A stretch of DNA of 64,000 nucleotides from SAR92 clade bacterium H455 (GTDB lineage Bacteria > Pseudomonadota > Gammaproteobacteria > Pseudomonadales > Porticoccaceae), in contig CP103416.1 of NCBI GenBank assembly GCA_024802545.1, positions 2,108,001 through 2,172,000 on the forward strand, read 5' to 3'. The position numbers and the translations under genes were made by a program. How positions within the stretch are numbered: the first letter of the stretch is position 1; every line of letters begins with the position of its first letter. Under the pieces are notes generated by a model. The model saw only the letters and a list, made by a program, of their open reading frames with translations. It was not told the origin of the DNA and ran no database searches. Below, piece by piece: positions 36,723-44,200 of the stretch.

Positions 36723-38417
36723 TTACACCTGTCTAATAGTTGCAAAAATCATATTGAATGCGATCAACGAAGCTGCAAGCCTGACCAAATAGCCGACCCA
36801 CGTTAACAAAATACAGAACTGAGATAGATCAATAACAACATCACCAAAGCTGCCACCCATCTCAATAGTAATATCTGCCGGACAAACACCTGAGGTAACA
36901 GGTAATGCTTGTAGCTCATCAAAAGAACTAGCTAGATCTACATTTTTCTCAAGTTCATAACCATTCGCTACAGCATCAGATTCCATATCAAATACAGACG
37001 TCAAACCCTGAGATGAATACTGAGAATCAACTGCAGATGTAATTGCAGCAGTATCAGCTTCCTCACAAGCCTGAGCACGCTGAATATTAAGAGAGGCACA
37101 TTGGATAGGATTGCCACGACACTCAAGAGGTGCATCACAATTGGCTACAGCCAGTTCACCAGCATGACAGCGAGTAGACCATTGCTGATGAAGAATTGCG
37201 CATTGAACCGGATCTATAGAGTGAGAGCAGGCTGGAGGTTCAGCACAGCTAGCACCACCGGCAACAGTAGAAACAGGCTCACCAGACTCAGATTTTTGTA
37301 CAGTCTTTTTTGTACAAGTGCCCAACTCATCGCAAGTAGTTTCAACCGTAGTAGTATCTCGAGTTGAAGAAATAATTTCAGGAGCCGGAGGCAAATTAGT
37401 AGGCGGAGGAGCAATAGGCGTTAACGTATTAGTAGGCTCAATACAGGTTTCACTAAAAGTAGCAAAGCTGCCTGCAGGACAAGTAACCACAACACTATAA
37501 TCACAACCGTATACGTCATGACTCACACCACCATTCGGACAAAGGTCAACAGTGTCAGGCGTAATACCAAAATTATCTGAACAACGTGAATCCGCATAAT
37601 AATTATCTAAACAGTAATCATGTAAAGATTCCTCACCAACACCAGCACCAATTCCTGCACTAGGAGATTTAAACGGATCAGAATCAGCACCTGCAGTTCC
37701 ATCACCAGTACCACCACCAGATCCACCTGAACCACCAGAAGTGCCACCACCAGCGCCAGAAAATGAACCAGTATCCGGATCGGATGTAGGATCATTAGAC
37801 GTATCAGGGCCACCTGAACCACCATCTCCGGTTCCACCAGAATTATGAGGGCCATCAGAACAAGCACCTACTGTGGCATTGGAAATACAACCCCATCCGT
37901 CGGGATCCCAAGGGTCATTAGGATCTGGAGGAGGAGCACCGGGAATTTCTCCCGGACATAACATGCCATAACCAACTGAACCCTTAGAGCTCCAGCCAGT
38001 AGCCGGGCATTCTTTAGCGCACTCAAGACTATATTCACCTGGCATGCAAGGAGGCGGAGGCTCACATTCAAGAGTCACCGAATTAAACGTAGTACCTACC
38101 GGGCAACTACCTGAATAATAATAAATAGATTCAGAACAACCGGAATTATTCGGACTTACTAACTGAGAACATGCAAGACGGTGAACCCACTGACTGTCTT
38201 CTTGAGTATTAGGATCAGTGTAAGTATACGAAGAGAAACCAGCGGAAAGAGGAGGCCAGCCTTGAGCCTCAAAACCACAAACTGTTGACCCTAACAAAGC
38301 ACCAGAAGAAGTCAAATCAGATACACAAGCGGCTACAGCAGAATTGGCATCTGGATATAAGAAATCAGCGGAAAAAGCCTGTGTAGTAAATATCAAGCTA
38401 AATAAAATAATACGCAT
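36723..38417 (-). CDS. TspB/pIII-like adsorption protein
   Basis: 564 residues. A signal peptide (RIILFSLIFTTQAFS) is followed by a Cys-rich N-terminal region, a Gly/Ser/Asp-rich linker at about residues 190-250 (GGTGDGGSGG and similar), a second Cys-rich domain (CxxG repeats, CAEPPACSHSIDP) and a C-terminal membrane anchor (VGYLVRLAASLIAFNMIFATI). This layout is that of TspB-type proteins and of pIII: two receptor-binding domains joined by glycine linkers. It would bind the host receptor, often a pilus. It has no Shine-Dalgarno of its own and follows the 21-residue ORF by two bases. Confidence 0.85.
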   Translation of the reverse strand: MRIILFSLIFTTQAFSADFLYPDANSAVAACVSDLTSSGALLGSTVCGFEAQGWPPLSAGFSSYTYTDPNTQEDSQWVHRLACSQLVSPNNSGCSESIYYYSGSCPVGTTFNSVTLECEPPPPCMPGEYSLECAKECPATGWSSKGSVGYGMLCPGEIPGAPPPDPNDPWDPDGWGCISNATVGACSDGPHNSGGTGDGGSGGPDTSNDPTSDPDTGSFSGAGGGTSGGSGGSGGGTGDGTAGADSDPFKSPSAGIGAGVGEESLHDYCLDNYYADSRCSDNFGITPDTVDLCPNGGVSHDVYGCDYSVVVTCPAGSFATFSETCIEPTNTLTPIAPPPTNLPPAPEIISSTRDTTTVETTCDELGTCTKKTVQKSESGEPVSTVAGGASCAEPPACSHSIDPVQCAILHQQWSTRCHAGELAVANCDAPLECRGNPIQCASLNIQRAQACEEADTAAITSAVDSQYSSQGLTSVFDMESDAVANGYELEKNVDLASSFDELQALPVTSGVCPADITIEMGGSFGDVVIDLSQFCILLTWVGYLVRLAASLIAFNMIFATIRQV

Positions 38418-38419
38418 AG

Positions 38420-38485
38420 TTAATCACTAAACAGCAAAAAAAATGCTGCACAAATAATGATGAGGACGAACATTGAAAGAGACAT
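38420..38485 (-). CDS. Candidate 21-residue hydrophobic virion peptide (pVII/pIX-like)
   Basis: Starts with ATG 38485 and reads MSLSMFVLIIICAAFFLLFSD, one membrane helix. It lies right after the coat-gene terminator and stops two bases before the adsorption gene, which lacks its own ribosome binding site, so translational coupling is plausible. Length and place resemble the tiny tip proteins pVII/pIX of M13 or the small ORFs of Pf phages. No Shine-Dalgarno is clear for it either. Confidence 0.4.
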   Translation of the reverse strand: MSLSMFVLIIICAAFFLLFSD

Positions 38486-38490
38486 AGTGA

Positions 38491-38517
38491 GAAAATAAAG
38501 GGGCCGTTTCCGACCCC
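38491..38517 (-). terminator. Rho-independent terminator after major coat gene
   Basis: On the minus strand: ggggtcg-gaaa-cggcccc (seven pairs, one G-T, GAAA tetraloop) followed by tttattttc. It is 12 bases past the coat stop. A strong terminator after the major coat gene is classic in filamentous phages and limits expression of the low-copy minor proteins. Confidence 0.87.
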
Positions 38518-38528
38518 ATTATCCGTTC

Positions 38529-38735
38529 TTAAAAGAACGTAGCCTTTACCCAACGAATACCAAGAGCGACACCAGCTAAAACAATGATGGCGCCACCAAC
38601 AGCGATAATCGCAGTTTGAGCATCAGCAATTTCAGCCAGCGCAGCAGTAGTATCTACAGCAGCAAAGGCAGAATTAGTAGCTATTCCAACAACAGCAGCT
38701 ACAAGACCGTTTTTCCAAGATAGAAGGCGTTTCAC
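38529..38735 (-). CDS. Major coat protein precursor (pVIII-like)
   Basis: 68 residues from GTG 38735, six bases after AAGGAG; a TTG 18 bases earlier lies over that site and is unlikely. Signal peptide MKRLLSWKNGLVAAVVGIAT...AFA is cleaved to give a 43-residue mature coat: acidic N-terminus (AVDTTAALAEIAD), a membrane helix (IIAVGGAIIVLAGVALGI) and a basic end (RWVKATFF). This matches the design of inovirus coat proteins (Pf1 46, M13 50 residues). The terminator just downstream supports it. Confidence 0.93.
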   Translation of the reverse strand: MKRLLSWKNGLVAAVVGIATNSAFAAVDTTAALAEIADAQTAIIAVGGAIIVLAGVALGIRWVKATFF

Positions 38736-38799
38736 AACGAGCTCCTTTTTCAAATTGCCGCCAACTCAAGGGCGTGACGGCTTAACCCTTACTACAAGA

Positions 38800-39021
38800 T
38801 CAATTCCTACCAGGTGGAATCATCACGTTCTTAATCATCTTTATTGCATAGACTGCAGCAAAGAGAAGGAGTACTGCACCTGATAAAGAACCAATTTCAG
38901 CCTGAGATAAGTCAGCTATGGTCTGAGGTTTTTCATACTGTGATGCAATACCAGAACAACTAAGATCACCTTGGTTGTCTATGGAAAACGGTACATCACA
39001 GGTAATAATGAATTCAGCCAT
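38800..39021 (-). CDS. Small membrane protein of the phage coat module
   Basis: 73 residues: a polar start with two Cys (ITCDVPF, LSCSGIA) and a C-terminal membrane helix (SLSGAVLLLFAAVYAIKMI) with a short basic end. It lies between the ssDNA-binding gene and the major coat gene, where other inoviruses carry minor coat or assembly proteins. No family recognised; a minor virion protein is a reasonable guess. Confidence 0.7.
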   Translation of the reverse strand: MAEFIITCDVPFSIDNQGDLSCSGIASQYEKPQTIADLSQAEIGSLSGAVLLLFAAVYAIKMIKNVMIPPGRN

Positions 39022-39029
39022 TTCAATTA

Positions 39030-39305
39030 CTATTTTTTAACTGGATCTAAGCTAGCAAATCCAAGCTCAAGACGACCATTATTGACACTGAAAGAACGCG
39101 GGCTTAAACGATATTGGCCCGGAGGATAAGCAACAGGATTACCTGAAGGATCGCGAGATGGAAAAATTTTAATTTCGCGAGGATAACGTTCAGGCTGACC
39201 ATCTCGACCAACTAGATGTGCATATGCCAACTGAAGCTGATAAGTACCACCAGCCTTTTTATTTAAAGTCTGTAATTCTGAAGTTTCAATATCAATAATA
39301 AGCAT
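39030..39305 (-). CDS. Phage single-stranded DNA-binding protein (gpV-like)
   Basis: 91 residues; GAGGT precedes the ATG by about eight bases. The C-terminal part (PPGQYRLSP, then SVNNGRLELGF) aligns by eye with Pf1 gpV (AGSYQVPYRINVNNGRPELAF). It coats nascent viral ssDNA, sequesters it from double-strand synthesis and prepares it for packaging. It follows the replication gene by 10 bases, the usual gene II-gene V order. Confidence 0.88.
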   Translation of the reverse strand: MLIIDIETSELQTLNKKAGGTYQLQLAYAHLVGRDGQPERYPREIKIFPSRDPSGNPVAYPPGQYRLSPRSFSVNNGRLELGFASLDPVKK

Positions 39306-39315
39306 GGTTTTTACC

Positions 39316-40113
39316 TCATGTAGATAAGTAAGTTACATTAAAAAAAGTGTCTACTTCCCAGTGCTCTGAGAGCTGTTTGCGGGACAGACGATCTAAAACT
39401 TGGCGACAGATTGCAAAAATTGGTACACCAAGACATACCCAGCCCTTAACGGGATCAGGAATTTTGATATCACCACCACTACTGAAACGACGGCGATTAA
39501 AGTCAACTGTTTCAGACTTCGTTATATACTTTGATAGGTAAGCGGCTATCCGCTTAGGATTCCAAGAATTTTTTCGGCACACCCTGCGAGGCGAGGTTAT
39601 ATCTATGTTTCCTTCGAGCTTGCCTACAGCTCGACGCCAGAGAAGGCGTACAATCTTCACATCATAGTAACCACGGATGGCTAGATGAAAGTGAACCGCA
39701 CCCCGCTCCTGATACTCTGGCACTGCGATATAACAAAAACGATCACCGTACCTAAAGCGCATTAATCGACAAAAATACTTAAAGACGGACCATGCCTGAT
39801 CTATATCGGTTAAATTTTCACGGAAGGTTAGAGTTAATAAACGATCTGGCAGCAAAGTAAGTGCCTTGCGGCGAACAGTTGAGCGAGCCCTACGAACACT
39901 CTCGTTTAAAGTCCGCTCATCCATAGCCTTCTTATCTGAATTTTTACGTTTAGCTCCACCGCCCTTAAATCGATCATCAGGACCCATCTTTATTGCAACA
40001 ATCTCTGCATCACCAGAAGGATATTGTCGCGCTGATAAGTAATAGCCAGCAGCAGAGGATCTTTCTGAAGTGATCAACTTGTCATTGTCTTCGAGGCTTC
40101 GCGCGTGCTGCAT
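39316..40113 (-). CDS. rep: Phage replication initiation protein (HUH endonuclease)
   Basis: 265 residues with AAGGG upstream. Rolling-circle Rep motifs are in order: motif I LLTLTF (92-97), motif II HFH at 141-143 within AVHFHLAIRG, and motif III with Tyr192 in AAYLSKYITKS. It nicks the double-stranded replicative form at the origin and stays bound to its 5' end. A basic, low-complexity stretch lies at about 50-85. Placed right after the presumed control region and followed by the ssDNA-binding gene. Confidence 0.92.
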   Translation of the reverse strand: MQHARSLEDNDKLITSERSSAAGYYLSARQYPSGDAEIVAIKMGPDDRFKGGGAKRKNSDKKAMDERTLNESVRRARSTVRRKALTLLPDRLLTLTFRENLTDIDQAWSVFKYFCRLMRFRYGDRFCYIAVPEYQERGAVHFHLAIRGYYDVKIVRLLWRRAVGKLEGNIDITSPRRVCRKNSWNPKRIAAYLSKYITKSETVDFNRRRFSSGGDIKIPDPVKGWVCLGVPIFAICRQVLDRLSRKQLSEHWEVDTFFNVTYLST

Positions 40114-40154
40114 AAACGTTTTTCCCTTAAGTGTTGCAGTTTCAAGTCTAGCTA

Positions 40155-40187
40155 AGCGGCTGCGCCGCTCAGCACCGGCTACGCCGG
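40155..40187. other. Paired hairpins upstream of the phage replication gene
   Basis: agcggc-tgc-gccgct at 40155-40169 and ccggc-tac-gccgg at 40175-40187, side by side in the gap between the 68-residue ORF and rep. They may belong to the replication origin or be an RNA control element; no nick-site consensus was recognised. Confidence 0.45.
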
Positions 40188-40220
40188 CTTAATAACTATT
40201 TAATATATAAAATCACTTTC

Positions 40221-40427
40221 TTAAAACAAGTCATACTGTGATATGTAACGTAACTCACTCATCGGCCACCATGAATAATCAACTCCATAAGAAATCCAGG
40301 CAGATTGACGATCCTTTGAAATTGCTTTGACACGATGAGTTGCTGACCGACCATTAATAACAACCAGAGACCCAACAGAAATTAGGTCGCTGTGACTAAC
40401 GTGAGACTGCTTAAGAGCTAAAGACAT
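40221..40427 (-). CDS. Phage hypothetical protein, 68 residues
   Basis: Small soluble protein, first gene of the leftward operon. The middle (VVINGRSATHRVKAISKDRQSAWISY) looks like a small beta-barrel of SH3-like type. No family recognised. The start lacks a strong Shine-Dalgarno sequence. Inoviruses often carry such small regulators or replication accessories here. Confidence 0.6.
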   Translation of the reverse strand: MSLALKQSHVSHSDLISVGSLVVINGRSATHRVKAISKDRQSAWISYGVDYSWWPMSELRYISQYDLF

Positions 40428-40452
40428 CTATGACTCAAATGTAATTTTGCGG

Positions 40453-40517
40453 AAATGTCATTTTGTCGACATTTGCTAACTTGTATTAATAACTAGTACA
40501 AAAAACATGAATGTCAA
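40453..40517 (-). promoter_or_regulatory. Candidate leftward phage promoter and operator
   Basis: On the minus strand TTGACA (40517-40512) and TAGTTA (40495-40490) are 16 bases apart. Just downstream is the inverted repeat aaatgtc-N8-gacattt at 40453-40474. A repressor bound there would block leftward transcription of the replication genes. Confidence 0.5.
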
Positions 40518-40590
40518 TACACAAAGCTAAAAATTTGTATTTGTGGGCAAGATGCCTATACTTAAAAAGCTTCAACAAGGAGACGAGCCG

Positions 40591-40785
40591 ATGAATCAAT
40601 TAAGATTGTCGGTGCATGAAGTGGAACAATTAAGGAAAAAGTCTTTAGAAATCAATAAAGAACTGATTGATAAAGGTCAAGCTCCGATCATGGATAGCAA
40701 GCTGTTACACCGAGCAATATCGCAAGCTATCCCCCGCATGAAGCTGAATGAATATGGTGATGTTGTTTTAGATCTTCCCCATTAA
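40591..40785 (+). CDS. Phage hypothetical protein, 64 residues (candidate regulator)
   Basis: Starts at ATG 40591, seven bases after aaggaga; longer frames (40543) lack such a site. It is helical and charged (LSVHEVEQLRKKSLEINKEL, then LLHRAISQAIPRM). The only plus-strand gene of the prophage, divergent from the replication operon and next to the inverted repeat, so a small repressor or control protein is the natural guess. No helix-turn-helix could be identified by eye. It stops one base before attR. Confidence 0.65.
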   Translation: MNQLRLSVHEVEQLRKKSLEINKELIDKGQAPIMDSKLLHRAISQAIPRMKLNEYGDVVLDLPH

Positions 40786-40786
40786 T

Positions 40787-40836
40787 CGGCTACGAACCGG
40801 GCGGTCGGTGGTTCGAATCCACCCGAGTGCACCATA
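40787..40836 (+). other. attR of the inovirus prophage
   Basis: 50-base repeat identical to 33632-33681, the displaced original 3' end of tRNA-Arg. Confidence 0.95.
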
Positions 40837-40881
40837 TACGAAAAAACCCCACTGCACGCAGTGGGGTTTTTTCGTATATGG
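40832..40881. terminator. Displaced tRNA-Arg terminator, long perfect palindrome
   Basis: A perfect 24-bp inverted repeat, left arm 40832-40855 and right arm 40858-40881, with only two bases between. Each arm contains aaaaaacccc/ggggtttttt. Because it abuts the tRNA CCA end in attR it must be the original terminator of tRNA-Arg before phage insertion. Confidence 0.85.
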
Positions 40882-41235
40882 CCCACGACGGTGGGTGAGA
40901 ACCACCCGGTTCGACAAACTTGCTCCAGCAAGTTTGGACCGAATCGCAACGCGATGAGCCCGCAGGATGCAAACACCCCACAGGCTGTCTCTGGCCACCG
41001 CCACCCTAGGTTTAGCCCCGCACAAAAGCTTGCGGCACTTGTCCTATTTAAAAGACATTTCACCTTATATTCTGTGACATCGCCAACTTTATTCTCTACT
41101 GTTGCAGAAAGTAAAAAAACACCTTGTACCTCCTGCTTTCGAAAAAAAACAAAAGGTGGCAACCTTGATCACTGAGACCCCCTCTAGTACCAAACAAAAT
41201 CAATAGCGTTTTAAATTATTAGGAAACGAATAGAT
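40882..41235. other. Intergenic region between attR and the cytochrome-like gene
   Basis: About 350 bases. The first part (40882-40985) is the sort of sequence often found just after tRNA genes in marine gammaproteobacteria, with hairpin aaacttgct-cc-agcaagttt at 40916-40935. The rest has no recognised gene; short open frames here are artefacts of the tRNA-like sequence. A weak ribosome site precedes the gene at 41236. Confidence 0.5.
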
Positions 41236-44200
41236 ATGAAAGCCAATTGTTTAAGATTGTTACTGCCATTGATCTGCACAGGCCTAATTGCCTGCGGTGG
41301 TTCAGGATCAGGACCATCTTCCAGCCCAGCACCAGCGCCTGCACCAAATCCATCTGAAAATACCGGTGGAGATACTGTCGTCGACCTACAAACAGGCGTG
41401 CTGATGGACGATGTCGTTTCAGGGGTTACCTATGTAACAGCGACGCAAAATGGTGAAACCAACAATCTCGGCGAGTTCCAATATGCTGATGGAGAAATAG
41501 TTACTTTCTCTATCGGCGATATTGTATTGGGCGCGGTAGAAGGGGCAGCTATTGTTACACCGGTGCAATTAACCGGCAGCCTTTCTCCAACAGATCCGGC
41601 CGCACTCAATCAACTGGTTTTTTTGCAAAGCATTGATGAAAACTCAAATCCTGATGATGGAATAGTCATCAGCGAAGCAGCCCGGAACCTTGCAGTGGAT
41701 GTCATCCTGAATTTCACCTCCACGACTTTTGCGGCGGATGTGGCAGCTGTGGTTACTCAAATTACAGGTGGCGCTAACGGTCTTGTAAGCGAGGGAGATG
41801 CGCTCGCTCACTTTTTCGAGACCTACGAGGAACTAGGCGGTTCAGTGACCCTGGGTTTCGATTTCCCTAATCCTCAAACAGATACAGAAGGCACTGCAGA
41901 TGGTGGTAACGAGGGTACTGCGGATGGCGGTAACGAGGGTACTGCGGATGGCGGTAACGAAGGTACTGCGGATGGCGGTAACGAAGGTACTACAGGTGCT
42001 GACACCGGAGATACGGCGGCTGTGGATACAGGTGCAGTTCCAACTGCACTGGTTGTGCAAATGGAAGATTACACCGCTTTCAGTGATTTGGACTCTGGCA
42101 ATACTGGGAACGCCTACCGCTCTGATGATGTCGATATTGAAGCGACAAGCGACGCCGGTGGCGGCTTCAACGTAGGCTGGACGACTGCGGGAGAATGGCT
42201 TGAGTATGAGGTTACTTTAAGTCCGGGTCTTTACAAGGTAACAGCGCGGGTTGCGTCTCAGGTGTCAACTGGTAGCTTTAACTTGCTGCTTGATGGAGAA
42301 ACAATCGGTAGCCTTAGCGTTTCCAGCACCGGTGGTTGGCAGACCTTTGTGACACAAACTGTTGGCAGTATTGAGGTAGGCCCAGGAGCGGCACGTACCC
42401 TGCGCCTGAATGTGACAGGCAATGACTTCAACATCAATTGGATAAAATTTACACCAGATGTCGATAGTGATGGTGACGGCGTGTCTGACACAGATGATCT
42501 CTGTTCGAATACCGCAGAGGGTGCCGTCATTGACACACTGGGTTGCGAATTTGTGCAGGTCAAAACTGAAGTATCCTCAGCAAACGAGCGGCTGGTAGGT
42601 GGTCCGGATTCACTGACACCTGGTCATACTCTCTATGTGTTTGACAATGATGCAGGAACGCCTGGCGGAAGTGCCTGTAATAATGGCTGCGCCACATCAT
42701 GGCCGCCTGTATTGGTCGAAGATGCGGAGGCTTCTGGCGTAAGCGGATTAAGCACGATAGAGCGCGATGATGGCAGCAGGCAAGCCGCGCACAACGGTCG
42801 CCCCTTATACTTTTATGCGGGAGACAGCTCAGTTGATGATACTAACGGTGAGGGTATCGGTGGCGTTTGGTGGCTAGTGCCTCATGGCGTCTTAGGTGAA
42901 GTACGCGTGCTCTACGACCAGCTTACAGTGCGCCAACCTGACACCCAATCTGAAACAGACGTTGCCTTAATAACCCGCTTTTCTGATCGTCCACGTACCC
43001 GTCACGCACGTGAAGATGAGTTCCAGTCCTACGATCACTATATTAAATTCTACTTTGAAGACCGTTCAAGCAATATCGAGATTGTGGATTACGTTGCCAA
43101 AGGTGGTGACAGTATTGAAATGAATGTGCGTACCATTTTTCCGCTGGACCCAATTCAAGCGGAGAATCGTTGGTGGTATCAGGGTATAACCACCGTCGCG
43201 CAGTACGCGAGCAATGGCGTCATGAATTATCAGGGCTTTGATGGTACATATTATCACTATCAAAAAACCAGCAGTGAAAACACCCGCTTGGGGAGGCCTA
43301 TTCAGCTGGGTGATCGCCTAGAATTTGAGGTGAGCCAGTTCAGCGCGCCGGGTATTCCCCGCGGCCAGGCCAACTATTATGGCACCACCTTTCTCTACAT
43401 AGTGGGTGAGGGTATTGTTCCATGGTATGCAGAAGCAGCAGGCTCAACATACCGTGAAGACAGTCAAAAAATCCCGGAAGAGTTCTGGTTAGGCGGACAT
43501 ACCACTCTTCACCACCAGTACACGGATGAACCCAACGATAATTTCTTGCAAATGGCGACCAATCTCGGCTACGACAATGGGCAGAAATTTCTGCTCGGGC
43601 GCCGCGTACATCACTCTTCCGTGATCGATGGTTCACATGATGAAGATCCTGCCAACGGGGTATTAGAGACTAACGCTGGCTTGTCAGGCACACGTTACAT
43701 TAATCAGCGCTGCACCGGTTGTCATGAGCGCAATGGCGCTGCCGGCGTTGCCGATAATGGTGTCGCGCTGGATCGCTGGGTATTTAAGGTAGGTGATGCC
43801 GATGGAGCACCTGACCCGCTTATTGGCAGTGTCTTGCAGCCTAGTGGCAGTGCCGGTGAAGGCGATGTTTCTATCGCTTCCTGGACCGACCGTGCAGACA
43901 GCCTGCGAACTCCAAACTATGAATTTAGTAATGGTGCACCTGCTCGCTTCTCAGCACGCATTGCACCACGTCTTGTTGGATTGGGTTTGCTGGAAGCTAT
44001 ACCCGAAACAGCTATTCTGGCATTGGAAGACGCGGATGATGCCGATGGCGATGGCATTTCCGGTCGTGCCAATAGAGTGATAGACCCCGAGAACGGTGAG
44101 TTAACACGCCTGGGTCGTTTTGGCTGGAAGGCGTCAACTTTAAGCGTAAGGCACCAGGTGGCCGCGGCGTTGAACACCGATATGGGTGTGCGTACTTCTG

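Larger units (their letters stand above)
33632..40836. mobile_element. Integrated filamentous phage (inovirus) prophage, 7.15 kb
   Basis: Bounded by perfect 50-base direct repeats at the 3' end of tRNA-Arg; one unit is 7,155 bases, within the size range of filamentous phage genomes. Gene content in minus-strand order is: 68-residue ORF, replication initiator, ssDNA-binding protein, small membrane protein, major coat protein, terminator, 21-residue peptide, adsorption protein, pVI-like protein, Zot/pI, integrase, unknown 142-residue membrane protein; one small gene at the right end is divergent. All modules for replication, coat, assembly and integration are present with no broken gene, so it may be active. 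No pIV secretin was seen, so export would need a host secretin. Confidence 0.93.

Noticed and set aside
38420-38528. CRISPR or phage defence elements in or near the prophage
   Set aside because: No regularly spaced repeats with unique spacers were seen anywhere; all tandem repeats here are adjacent and mostly in frame.
40768-41162. Minus-strand open frames through attR and its flank (GWIRTTDRP-like peptide)
   Set aside because: Same tRNA-derived artefact, running over the att repeat and the palindromic terminator.
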